Below are positions 1 through 6,664 of a stretch of DNA of 6,664 bases, in pieces (positions within the stretch are counted from its first letter, which is position 1; each line of letters starts with the position of its first letter). The stretch spans positions 1 to 6,664 of the forward strand of contig CAIJOU010000847.1 in the NCBI GenBank assembly GCA_903822375.1, given 5' to 3'. Below the pieces are notes generated by a model. The model was not told where the DNA came from. It searched no databases and was given only the letters and a program-made list of their open reading frames with translations. The position numbers and the translations under genes were made by a program. The DNA comes from Candidatus Hydrogenedentota bacterium (GTDB taxonomy: Bacteria > Hydrogenedentota > Hydrogenedentia > Hydrogenedentales > CAITNO01).

Positions 1-1574
1 ACTGTAGTCGAGAGAATCTCAGGGGTGACTTCCAGACCGGTGAGTGGAATGCCGTAACCAAAGTCCCAGAGGGCGTGTTTCAACACATGCGTGTTGTCTT
101 CCGACTTGCAGGCGAAGCGATGCAATCCCGGATGCTCGGCGTCGGGGAGGACGGTGATGGAAACCTGAAACATACAGGGGGAGGATGATTCAGGCGGAAG
201 GGTATCGTCGCTGTTGTTGGTGGCGTGGTTTCCTGTCCAGCAGGGAGTTACACCCAGCGGTCCCGTCAGTACCGGTCCCTTGTTATCCTTGATGGTGTTG
301 CGCACGAAACGGAGGGAATCGAGATTCTCGCCGCAGGTTTGGAAGGCCCCATGGCCGTTGCCGATGATCGTGTTTTCGAGAAAAAGCATGTTGTGGCAGT
401 TGCCGTTGAAACGCACGCCATAGCCCTGACCGGGATACTGAGCTTTCATGTCATTCAGCAGGGCGCCCTCAAAGGTGTTCTGGCGGAAGACGTGGCCCGT
501 CGCGCCGCCTGCTTCCCCCTGTATCTGGGCGTTCCAGGTCACGCAGTTGCGGATGGTGTTGCGCGCCCAGTAGATGCGTTCTTTGGGGCCGGTGTTTGAG
601 ACCGAAATGCCGATCTGCTGGCCACCATCTACTGTGTTGTCGGCAAAGATACAGTCCGAAGAATCCACGAGTTCCAAACCAATGGCCTTGATAGTGCCGG
701 AGGGGTCGCTGATCTTGTTGCGGCGAATGGCGGTCTGCGGCGATTTGTCGACGCTCAGCCAATGGTCGAGGGTATTGTCTTCCACGATGGATTTGGGGCA
801 ACCGCCCCAGAGTTCAATGCCCAGACCTTCACCGTGTGAACCCTCTATCGTGTTCATCATGATATGGAGTTCGGGCGATTCGTTGCACAAAATTCCGCCG
901 CGGCCGGTGTTTCGGATTTTATTGTAGTGGACGGTGTTGCTTGAGGAGCCTTTGGAGATTCGGATGCCCGCGCCCCAAGGGCTTTCGACGCCGATGTTCT
1001 CCATACTGCAACCGTAAATGACAGAGTTGGTCACCCTTTCGGAGAAGAATATCGCGTGCGGCCCAAAACCTTCCCCGGCACTGAAATTGCGGATGGTGAG
1101 ATTCTGGATGTATATCGCGTTGGACTGCGATACAACCATTCCCTGCGTCGCGTTGGGATTCATCGCAGCGTCAAGGGTCAAGTCATAGAGGGTTATGTAG
1201 CTCCCGTTCTGGATTTGGAACATAGGGCATGGGGCGGTTCCCGCAAAGCGCAGCACCGAGCCGCCTTTTAGATCGCCCTGCAATATGGTTTGTGAACTGA
1301 GGTTCACGGTCCGAGAAATATCGTAGGTGCCGGCAGGAAAAGTGAGTTCCGTCCACTCCTTGCTGCTGTCGAGCAGTGCCTGGAGCGCCGCTGAGTCATC
1401 TTTTCCATCGTCGGGAACTACCCCCGATTCGGTGACAAGGATGTGTTTTGTCTTATGCGCCGGACCAGAAGACACTCTAATGTTCTGAAGTTCTGCGTGT
1501 GAGAGGTAGGGAAGGACAAGAAGGAAGACTACGACGCGAAGAAGTGTTGGGGGGAAGGAGCGCGAAAGGAACAT
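1..1574 (-). CDS. Secreted right-handed parallel beta-helix repeat protein, C-terminus beyond the window
   Basis: The frame stays open from the start to the left edge (about 524 codons, no stop seen), so the gene is partial. Residues 1-27 form a signal peptide: a short N-region with two Arg, a hydrophobic VVVFLLVLPYL core, and a likely cut after S-H-A. Residues ~45-110 resemble the start of the pectate lyase 3 family, with GVVPDDGKDDSAALQALLD and FPAGTYDIS. From ~217 to 430 a ladder of Asn-(Thr/Lys)-hydrophobic turns recurs (N218, N241, N267, N286, N313, N339, N366, N401, N426), typical of parallel beta-helix coils. Near residue 503, WDFGYG resembles the WDFGDG core of PKD domains, suggesting an adhesion or surface module continues past the edge. 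The protein is probably exported and may bind or cleave polysaccharide, but no catalytic residues can be assigned. I chose the ATG at 1574 because GGGAG lies 9 nt upstream and it gives a normal signal peptide. An in-frame ATG at 1622 is possible but lacks a ribosome site. Confidence 0.87.
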   Translation of the reverse strand, partial: MFLSRSFPPTLLRVVVFLLVLPYLSHAELQNIRVSSGPAHKTKHILVTESGVVPDDGKDDSAALQALLDSSKEWTELTFPAGTYDISRTVNLSSQTILQGDLKGGSVLRFAGTAPCPMFQIQNGSYITLYDLTLDAAMNPNATQGMVVSQSNAIYIQNLTIRNFSAGEGFGPHAIFFSERVTNSVIYGCSMENIGVESPWGAGIRISKGSSSNTVHYNKIRNTGRGGILCNESPELHIMMNTIEGSHGEGLGIELWGGCPKSIVEDNTLDHWLSVDKSPQTAIRRNKISDPSGTIKAIGLELVDSSDCIFADNTVDGGQQIGISVSNTGPKERIYWARNTIRNCVTWNAQIQGEAGGATGHVFRQNTFEGALLNDMKAQYPGQGYGVRFNGNCHNMLFLENTIIGNGHGAFQTCGENLDSLRFVRNTIKDNKGPVLTGPLGVTPCWTGNHATNNSDDTLPPESSSPCMFQVSITVLPDAEHPGLHRFACKSEDNTHVLKHALWDFGYGIPLTGLEVTPEILSTT

Positions 1575-1583
1575 TAAGAGTCT

Positions 1584-1588
1584 CTCCC
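1584..1588 (-). promoter_or_regulatory. Ribosome binding site favouring the 1574 start of the beta-helix gene
   Basis: GGGAG on the minus strand ends 9 nt before the ATG at 1572-1574 (GGGAGAG gives 7 nt). The alternative ATG at 1620-1622 has no purine-rich site in front of it. Starting there would put about 30 residues before the hydrophobic core of the signal peptide. This site therefore decides the start call, with moderate certainty. Confidence 0.5.
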
Positions 1589-1642
1589 AAATTGCGTCGG
1601 TTGCGCGGAGCTTTCGTTTCATGCATATTACACATGTGAGAC

Positions 1643-1671
1643 ATTATCGCACGGATGTAATCTGTTGTCAA
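1643..1671 (-). promoter_or_regulatory. Sigma70-type promoter for the beta-helix gene
   Basis: On the minus strand a perfect -35 box TTGACA (1666-1671) is followed, after exactly 17 nt, by GATAAT (1643-1648), one mismatch from TATAAT. Transcription should start near 1636, giving a leader of about 60 nt to the ATG at 1574. A CACATGTG palindrome (1631-1638) sits at the expected start point. The promoter lies about 100 nt past the trpA stop, so the beta-helix gene is probably a transcription unit separate from trp although on the same strand. Confidence 0.75.
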
Positions 1672-1769
1672 GGGGAGCGTGAAAGTGTTCAATCCACAGG
1701 TATCAAACTGTAGCGGAGGGTCTACACGGGACCAACAGGCGGGAGTATCTCACCCGTACACGTCTTGCT

Positions 1770-2573
1770 TCAGGTCTGCCCCTTTACCGCCTGCGCCAGA
1801 TTGCCTGCGAACGTTTCAACTGTCTCCACGAGCGCGGGGTCTTCGCCATGCTGCGCGACAACGCGCACGATGGCGGACCCGACCACAACGCCTTCGGCCA
1901 ATCCAGCCACGGCGGCGGCCTGTTCCGGGGTGGAGATGCCGAAGCCCACAGCGACGGGCTTGCCGGTCAGGCGCTGGATGCGTGTCACAGCGTCCTTGAG
2001 CCCTTCGGCGAGGGCGGTCTGTTCGCCGGTGACGCCCAAGCGGGAGACGTAGTAGACGAAGCCGGTGCATTTGGCGCCGACAAGGCGCAGGCGATCGTCG
2101 CTGGTGGTGGGGGCGGTAAGGAAGACCGTGCAGAGTCCGGCCTGGTCGAGCGCAAGTTTATAGTCATCAGCCTCGTCGGGGGGCAGGTCCACACAGAGCA
2201 CACCGTCGACGCCGGCCTCGGCGGCGTCGCGGGCGAAGGCTTCGATGCCGTAAGCGAGAATGGGATTGAAGTAGCTGAACAGGAGGAGGGGGACCTGAGA
2301 GGTCCGGCGTATGCTGCGTACGGCGGCGATGACCTTGCGAAGGCTCGCGCCCCGCTGCAGGGCACGCTGTGCCGCCTCCTGAATGACGATGCCGTCGCCG
2401 ACCGGGTCGGAGAAGGGAACGCCGAACTCGATGACGTCCGCACCGGCGCGCTCCAGCGCAAGCACAAGCTGTTCGGACAAATCCATGCTCGGATCACCGG
2501 CAGTGATATAGGGGACGAAAGCGGACACGCCTTGTGTCTTCAACGCCTGAAAACGGGCTTCAATTCTGTTCAT
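1770..2573 (-). CDS. trpA: Tryptophan synthase alpha subunit
   Basis: TrpA cleaves indole-3-glycerol phosphate to indole and glyceraldehyde 3-phosphate. It passes indole through a tunnel to TrpB in the cytoplasmic alpha2-beta2 complex. The 267-residue product has the family's usual length and TIM-barrel pattern: FVPYITAGDP (residues 19-28), catalytic Glu49 in DVIEFGVPFSDP, catalytic Asp60, then YYVSRLGVTG, VGFGIST and a VGSAIV phosphate-binding end. Glu49 and Asp60 fall at the same numbers as in the E. coli enzyme. The loop around Asp60 reads SDPVGDGIVIQ where SDPxADGPxIQ is usual, but the catalytic Asp is kept. The gene starts 2 nt after the trpB stop and is the last gene of the operon. I see no clear hairpin with a T-run in the roughly 195 nt between its stop and the next coding region. 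Confidence 0.97.
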   Translation of the reverse strand: MNRIEARFQALKTQGVSAFVPYITAGDPSMDLSEQLVLALERAGADVIEFGVPFSDPVGDGIVIQEAAQRALQRGASLRKVIAAVRSIRRTSQVPLLLFSYFNPILAYGIEAFARDAAEAGVDGVLCVDLPPDEADDYKLALDQAGLCTVFLTAPTTSDDRLRLVGAKCTGFVYYVSRLGVTGEQTALAEGLKDAVTRIQRLTGKPVAVGFGISTPEQAAAVAGLAEGVVVGSAIVRVVAQHGEDPALVETVETFAGNLAQAVKGQT

Positions 2574-2575
2574 GG

Positions 2576-3811
<1,236 letters not shown>

Positions 3812-4371
3812 AACTCTTCTTTCCGGGCGCCTTTTCGACGCCGCCCGACACATCCACTGCCCAGGGGCGGACGCGTTCAATGGCTTCCCCGACATTTTCC
3901 GGTGTCAATCCGCCGGCAAGGATAATCCTTTTTCCGGTCTGTATGGCTCTCGTGGCCGCGTTCCAGTCGCAGCGCCGCCCCGTGCCGCCATGTTCGCCGG
4001 CCACAAGGGCGTCCAACAGCAGCGTTGGCCCGGGCCACCGTGCAAAGTCGTCGGCCTGGGCATCGGCGGCGGGGCGCACGGCCTTGTAGGCGTGCGGTCC
4101 GGCGGCCTCACAGTATTCCGGCGATTCATCGCCGTGAAGCTGGACCCGGTCCAGAAAAGTAAGGTACTCCTGGATTTGTTCCAGCGGTTCATTGACGACC
4201 ACGCCCACAGTGACGACATAGGCGGGCAGTTCCTTAATGATCCCGCGCACCGTGTCGGTGTCAACGTAACGGCCGCGTTTGGCCGCTTCAGGCGCAAGAA
4301 CAAAGCCTATCGCGTCCGCACCGCCGTCACAGGCGGCCAGTGCGTCGTCCCGGTTTGTTATTCCGCATATC

Positions 4372-5154
4372 TTAATCTTGGTCATGGCCCAGCAATTCCT
4401 GGATCTTGCCGCGGATGTTGCCGCTGGTCAGGATGGATTCACCCACGAGTATGGCGTCCACACCGCCGTCCTCGAGCATTTGCACATCGCGGCGGGTGTG
4501 TATGCCGCTTTCACTCACCAGCGTATGGCCGCCGGAGACAAGCTTCTTGAGCCGCAGCGTGGTGCCGAGGTCTATTTCAAGCGTGTCGAGGTCGCGGTTG
4601 TTGATTCCGATGATGTGCGCGCCGCAGTCGATGGCGCGCAGGATTTCGTCTTCCGTGTGGGTTTCGACGAGCGCCGCAATGCCGAGGGCTCTGCACAGTT
4701 CGAGGAAGAATTGCAGTTCTTCATCGGTCAGGATGCGGACAATGAGCAGCACGGCGGCCGCCCCTGCGGCGCGGGCCTCTCGGATCTGGTACGGGTCAAT
4801 GATGAATTCCTTGCGAAGGCAGGGGAGCATGGTGTGCGTTTTTGCCTTCACCAGGTCATCAAGGCTGCCGCCGAAGTACTTCTGGTCGGTGAGCACGGAT
4901 ATGGCCCGCGCGCCGCTTTGCTCGTAGAGCGTGGCCAGATGGGCCACGTCCACATCGGGGAGAATGCTGCCCTTGGACGGGGATTGCCGTTTTATCTCCG
5001 CGATCAGGCTGATGCCGTCACGCCGGAGCGCGCCGCGGAAATCGCGCGGGGCCGGAAGGCTTTCTATCCGCTCCTCCAGTTGGTGGAGCGGCAGCGCCTG
5101 CCTGCGCGCCTGGACTTCTATGCGTTTGTTTGCGACGATGGCGTCGAGAATCAT
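4372..5154 (-). CDS. trpC: Indole-3-glycerol phosphate synthase
   Basis: TrpC decarboxylates and cyclises CdRP to indole-3-glycerol phosphate, the substrate of TrpA. The 260-residue product is a stand-alone, single-domain enzyme of standard length. The catalytic set known from the Sulfolobus enzyme is visible: Glu53 and Lys55 in IAEIKRQSPSKG, Lys115 in LRKEFIIDPYQI, Glu164 in LVETHTEDE, Asn185 in GINNRDL, and Glu215-Ser216 in VSESGI. VLTDQKYFGGS (88-97) and the terminal ILVGESILTS are also typical. The start has GGAAG (5161-5165) 6 nt upstream, lying just past the trpD stop. The gap to trpD is 16 nt, and the end overlaps trpF by 14 nt, so it is co-transcribed with both. Confidence 0.97.
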   Translation of the reverse strand: MILDAIVANKRIEVQARRQALPLHQLEERIESLPAPRDFRGALRRDGISLIAEIKRQSPSKGSILPDVDVAHLATLYEQSGARAISVLTDQKYFGGSLDDLVKAKTHTMLPCLRKEFIIDPYQIREARAAGAAAVLLIVRILTDEELQFFLELCRALGIAALVETHTEDEILRAIDCGAHIIGINNRDLDTLEIDLGTTLRLKKLVSGGHTLVSESGIHTRRDVQMLEDGGVDAILVGESILTSGNIRGKIQELLGHDQD

Positions 5155-5170
5155 GAATGTCTTCCATTCG

Positions 5171-6199
5171 TCAGGGTCGTGGGGACGACTGCCTTGTAAA
5201 TTGGATCAGTGCTTCCAGCTTGGCCAATGCACGGCCCGAATCAATGGACTCTTGAGCGGCGCGCAACCCGTCCTCCATGGTTTGTCCGCCCTGGCCGGCC
5301 ACAATGGCCGGGGCGGCATTGAGAACAACGATGTCGCGGCACGGACCGCATTCACCCTCCAGAACACGCCGGAGGATGCGCGCATTCTCGTCGGCTTCGC
5401 CGCCAAGGATGGCTTGGTGCGGCGCGGGAGAGAAACCATATTCCTCGGGTCGTATTTCAAAGACGCGAACGGTGCCGTTCACGGCCTCGGCCACCCGCGT
5501 TGGGCCGGAAAGGCCTATTTCATCCATTCCGTCATGGCCAGAGACAACATAGGCATGGCGCACCCCCAGGCGCATGAGCACCCCCGCAATGGGTTCCACC
5601 AGGGCCGGATCAAATATGCCCATCATTTGGCCGTCCGCCTCGGCCGGGTTTGCCAGGGGGCCCAGAAGATTGAACAGTGTCCGGGTGCCCAGTTCGGCGC
5701 GCACAGGGGCCACATGCTTCATGGCCCCGTGCAAATTTCGCGCGAAGAGGAAACCGATGCCAATCTCGTCGATGCATTGCCCGACTTGTTCGGGGGCGAG
5801 GTCCAGCGCCACGCCAAGCGCTTCCAGCACATCGGCGCTGCCGCATTTGCTGGTGGCGCTGCGGTTGCCGTGTTTCGCCACGCCCACGCCGGCACCGGCC
5901 ACGACGAATGCGGCCGTGGTGGAAATGTTGAAAGTGCCCGAGTGGTCGCCGCCGGTGCCGCAGGTATCGACCAGGGGACGACGGGTGGCAGGCACTTTGG
6001 CCGCGAAGCGCCGCATGGTTTCGGCAAAACCGGTGATCTCATCCACCGTTTCACCCTTCATGCGCAGGCCAATCAGGAATCCGCCCATCTGGGCGGGTGT
6101 GGCCGTGCCGGACATCAGGCAGCACATGGCCTCGGCCGCCTGTTCGCGGCTCAGGTCAATTCGCTTTGTGACGAGCGCTATGGCATCCTGAATATCCAT
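5171..6199 (-). CDS. trpD: Anthranilate phosphoribosyltransferase
   Basis: TrpD transfers the phosphoribosyl group of PRPP to anthranilate, the second committed step of tryptophan synthesis. The 342-residue product matches the usual length of unfused TrpD. An alpha-helical N-terminal part precedes the PRPP-binding VDTCGTGGD (residues 77-85), NIST (91-94), KHGNRS (109-114), CGSADVLEALG (119-129), the anthranilate-side RTLFNLLGPLANP (173-185), and the metal-binding DGMDE (223-227). No glutamine amidotransferase (TrpG) domain is fused to it. It is the first gene of the operon. AGGA (6208-6211) lies 8 nt before the ATG, and the promoter candidate at 6272-6301 gives a leader of about 65 nt. Confidence 0.97.
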   Translation of the reverse strand: MDIQDAIALVTKRIDLSREQAAEAMCCLMSGTATPAQMGGFLIGLRMKGETVDEITGFAETMRRFAAKVPATRRPLVDTCGTGGDHSGTFNISTTAAFVVAGAGVGVAKHGNRSATSKCGSADVLEALGVALDLAPEQVGQCIDEIGIGFLFARNLHGAMKHVAPVRAELGTRTLFNLLGPLANPAEADGQMMGIFDPALVEPIAGVLMRLGVRHAYVVSGHDGMDEIGLSGPTRVAEAVNGTVRVFEIRPEEYGFSPAPHQAILGGEADENARILRRVLEGECGPCRDIVVLNAAPAIVAGQGGQTMEDGLRAAQESIDSGRALAKLEALIQFTRQSSPRP

Positions 6200-6206
6200 G
6201 CACGTT

Positions 6207-6218
6207 TTCCTGAAGGAA
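6207..6218 (-). promoter_or_regulatory. Small hairpin covering the trpD ribosome binding site
   Basis: In the trpD leader RNA, UUCC and GGAA can pair around a UUCA loop, and the AGGA ribosome site sits in the loop and right arm. The stem has only 4 bp, so its stability is marginal and it may mean nothing. A second 4-bp stem with an 8-nt loop is possible just upstream (6226-6241). I see no leader peptide with tandem Trp codons, no T-box and no T-run attenuator. Confidence 0.25.
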
Positions 6219-6271
6219 GCAAGAGCCGCTGAATATGGCGGTCCGATCCAGTATACACGCTTGATTGGGCG

Positions 6272-6301
6272 ACTCTAGCAACCACTCACCCGCCGTGTCA
6301 A
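6272..6301 (-). promoter_or_regulatory. Candidate promoter of the trpDCFBA operon
   Basis: On the minus strand a perfect -35 TTGACA (6296-6301) is separated by 18 nt from TAGAGT (6272-6277). That box matches TATAAT at 4 of 6 positions and is preceded by TGC, an extended -10 element. Transcription would start near 6265, about 65 nt before trpD. TATACT (6250-6255) is an alternative -10 but has no convincing -35. No E. coli-type TrpR operator is seen. Confidence 0.6.
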
Positions 6302-6321
6302 GACTTCAGACGCGTTGCATT

Positions 6322-6347
6322 CCGGTTTCGGCCGGTTTTGCACGTGC
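6322..6347. promoter_or_regulatory. Tandem repeat and palindrome between the divergent promoters
   Basis: Two direct copies of CCGGTTT (6322-6328 and 6332-6338) are spaced 10 bp apart, one helical turn. They are followed by the perfect palindrome GCACGTGC (6340-6347), which ends 3 bp before the -35 box of the plus-strand promoter. The position and phasing suit a regulator binding site, but no known operator is recognised. Confidence 0.3.
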
Positions 6348-6350
6348 TGG

Positions 6351-6381
6351 TTGGCAAAAAGCCGTTTTCCTGTGGTATGGT
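6351..6381 (+). promoter_or_regulatory. Candidate promoter of the metallophosphoesterase gene
   Basis: TTGGCA (6351-6356, 5 of 6 matches to TTGACA) is followed by TATGGT (6376-6381), with TGG directly in front as an extended -10 element. The 19-nt spacer is longer than ideal, so promoter strength may rest on the TGn motif. Transcription would start near 6388, about 18 nt before the ATG. Confidence 0.45.
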
Positions 6382-6405
6382 GAATCAAGAAACACAGGAG
6401 TGGAT

Positions 6406-6664
6406 ATGTGGCGTTTCGTCCAATTATCTGACTTGCACTTGGCCAGCGAACGCGATGGCGAGTGGAACAACCGCGTCCTGTGCAGCATGATGGGGGATGT
6501 CATGAAGTGTTTGAGCGCCGATTTACAGGCGCTGCATCCGGACTTCCTGCTCATTACGGGGGATGTGGTCAGCATTCAGACGCGCGAGGCCATGTGTACG
6601 GCACGGGGGGTACTGGACAAGATCGGAATTCCCTATTATCCGTTGGGTGGGAACCACGATTTTG
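6406..6664 (+). CDS. Calcineurin-like metallophosphoesterase, N-terminal part
   Basis: The ATG at 6406 has AGGAG (6396-6400) 5 nt upstream, and the frame is open to the right edge, giving 86 complete codons of a partial gene. The visible part has the first three metal-site motifs of the calcineurin-like phosphoesterase fold: SDLH with Asp9 and His11, TGD with Asp53, and GGNHD with Asn83 and His84. Such enzymes hydrolyse phosphomono- or diesters with two metal ions. The short spacing between motifs resembles CpdA-like (class III) cyclic nucleotide phosphodiesterases, but the C-terminal His motifs are outside the window and the substrate cannot be named. There is no signal peptide, so a cytoplasmic place is likely. 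It is divergent from trpD and shares its control region, but nothing links it to tryptophan metabolism. Confidence 0.88.
   Translation, partial: MWRFVQLSDLHLASERDGEWNNRVLCSMMGDVMKCLSADLQALHPDFLLITGDVVSIQTREAMCTARGVLDKIGIPYYPLGGNHDF

Noticed and set aside
225..927. Plus-strand and alternate minus-strand frames of 110-124 codons
   Set aside because: They are shadows of the continuous minus-strand beta-helix frame, which alone shows periodic Asn ladders and a signal peptide.
1477..1692. Minus-strand frame of 71 codons at the beta-helix gene start
   Set aside because: It overlaps the signal-peptide region of the larger gene in another frame, begins upstream of the -35 box, and has no domain.
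1700..1760. Rho-independent terminator after trpA
   Set aside because: Candidate stems (GGTC/GACC and a bulged CGG-GAG/CTC-CCG) are short and lack a following T-run on the transcribed strand.
3812..3895. Longer trpB start at 3895
   Set aside because: The extra 28 residues are out-of-frame trpF sequence unlike any TrpB N-terminus. The ATG at 3811 has a ribosome site and gives the expected length.
4279..5199. Open plus-strand frame of 306 codons antisense to trpC
   Set aside because: It is the antisense shadow of an intact trpC, with no start signal.
4931..6232. Open plus-strand frame of 433 codons antisense to trpD and the start of trpC
   Set aside because: It lies opposite trpD, whose motifs are complete and unambiguous. 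The composition is that of an antisense shadow with no family signature.
6200..6271. Classical trp attenuator with a leader peptide
   Set aside because: The leader has only one TGG, no short frame with tandem Trp codons and no T-run after a hairpin.

Overview
The window is a stretch of bacterial chromosome, GC-rich by eye. Its core is a compact tryptophan-biosynthesis operon on the minus strand in the order trpD-trpC-trpF-trpB-trpA (6199 down to 1770). It is flanked by two genes that run off the window edges. The organism cannot be named from this sequence. Separate trpC and trpF genes, a stand-alone trpD, a Gram-negative-style secreted beta-helix protein and sigma70-like promoters fit an environmental Gram-negative lineage. 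Planctomycetota, Hydrogenedentota or a related group is a guess, not a result.

Layout, left to right. Positions 1-1574 (minus) hold the first ~524 codons of an exported right-handed parallel beta-helix protein. It has a signal peptide, a pectate-lyase-3-like N-terminal segment, a ladder of Asn-x-hydrophobic turns, and what looks like the start of a PKD domain at the window edge. It has its own near-consensus promoter at 1643-1671. Positions 1770-6199 hold the trp genes, tightly packed: a 2-nt gap between trpB and trpA, a 53-nt overlap of trpF and trpB, a 14-nt overlap of trpC and trpF, and a 16-nt gap between trpD and trpC. Positions 6200-6405 are a divergent control region with a minus-strand promoter for trp, a plus-strand promoter for the next gene, and a tandem repeat plus palindrome between them. 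Positions 6406-6664 (plus) begin a calcineurin-like metallophosphoesterase cut by the right edge.

Together the five trp products carry out every step from anthranilate to tryptophan. TrpD adds the phosphoribosyl group, TrpF isomerises, TrpC closes the indole ring, and TrpA and TrpB form tryptophan synthase. Anthranilate synthase (trpE and trpG) is absent. Because the gene upstream of trpD is divergent, trpE/trpG cannot head this operon and must lie elsewhere if the organism is prototrophic.

I found no mobile element, CRISPR array, RNA gene or clearly new system. The points most worth checking are the truncated secreted protein, the missing trpEG, the long trpF/trpB overlap and the structure of the divergent control region.
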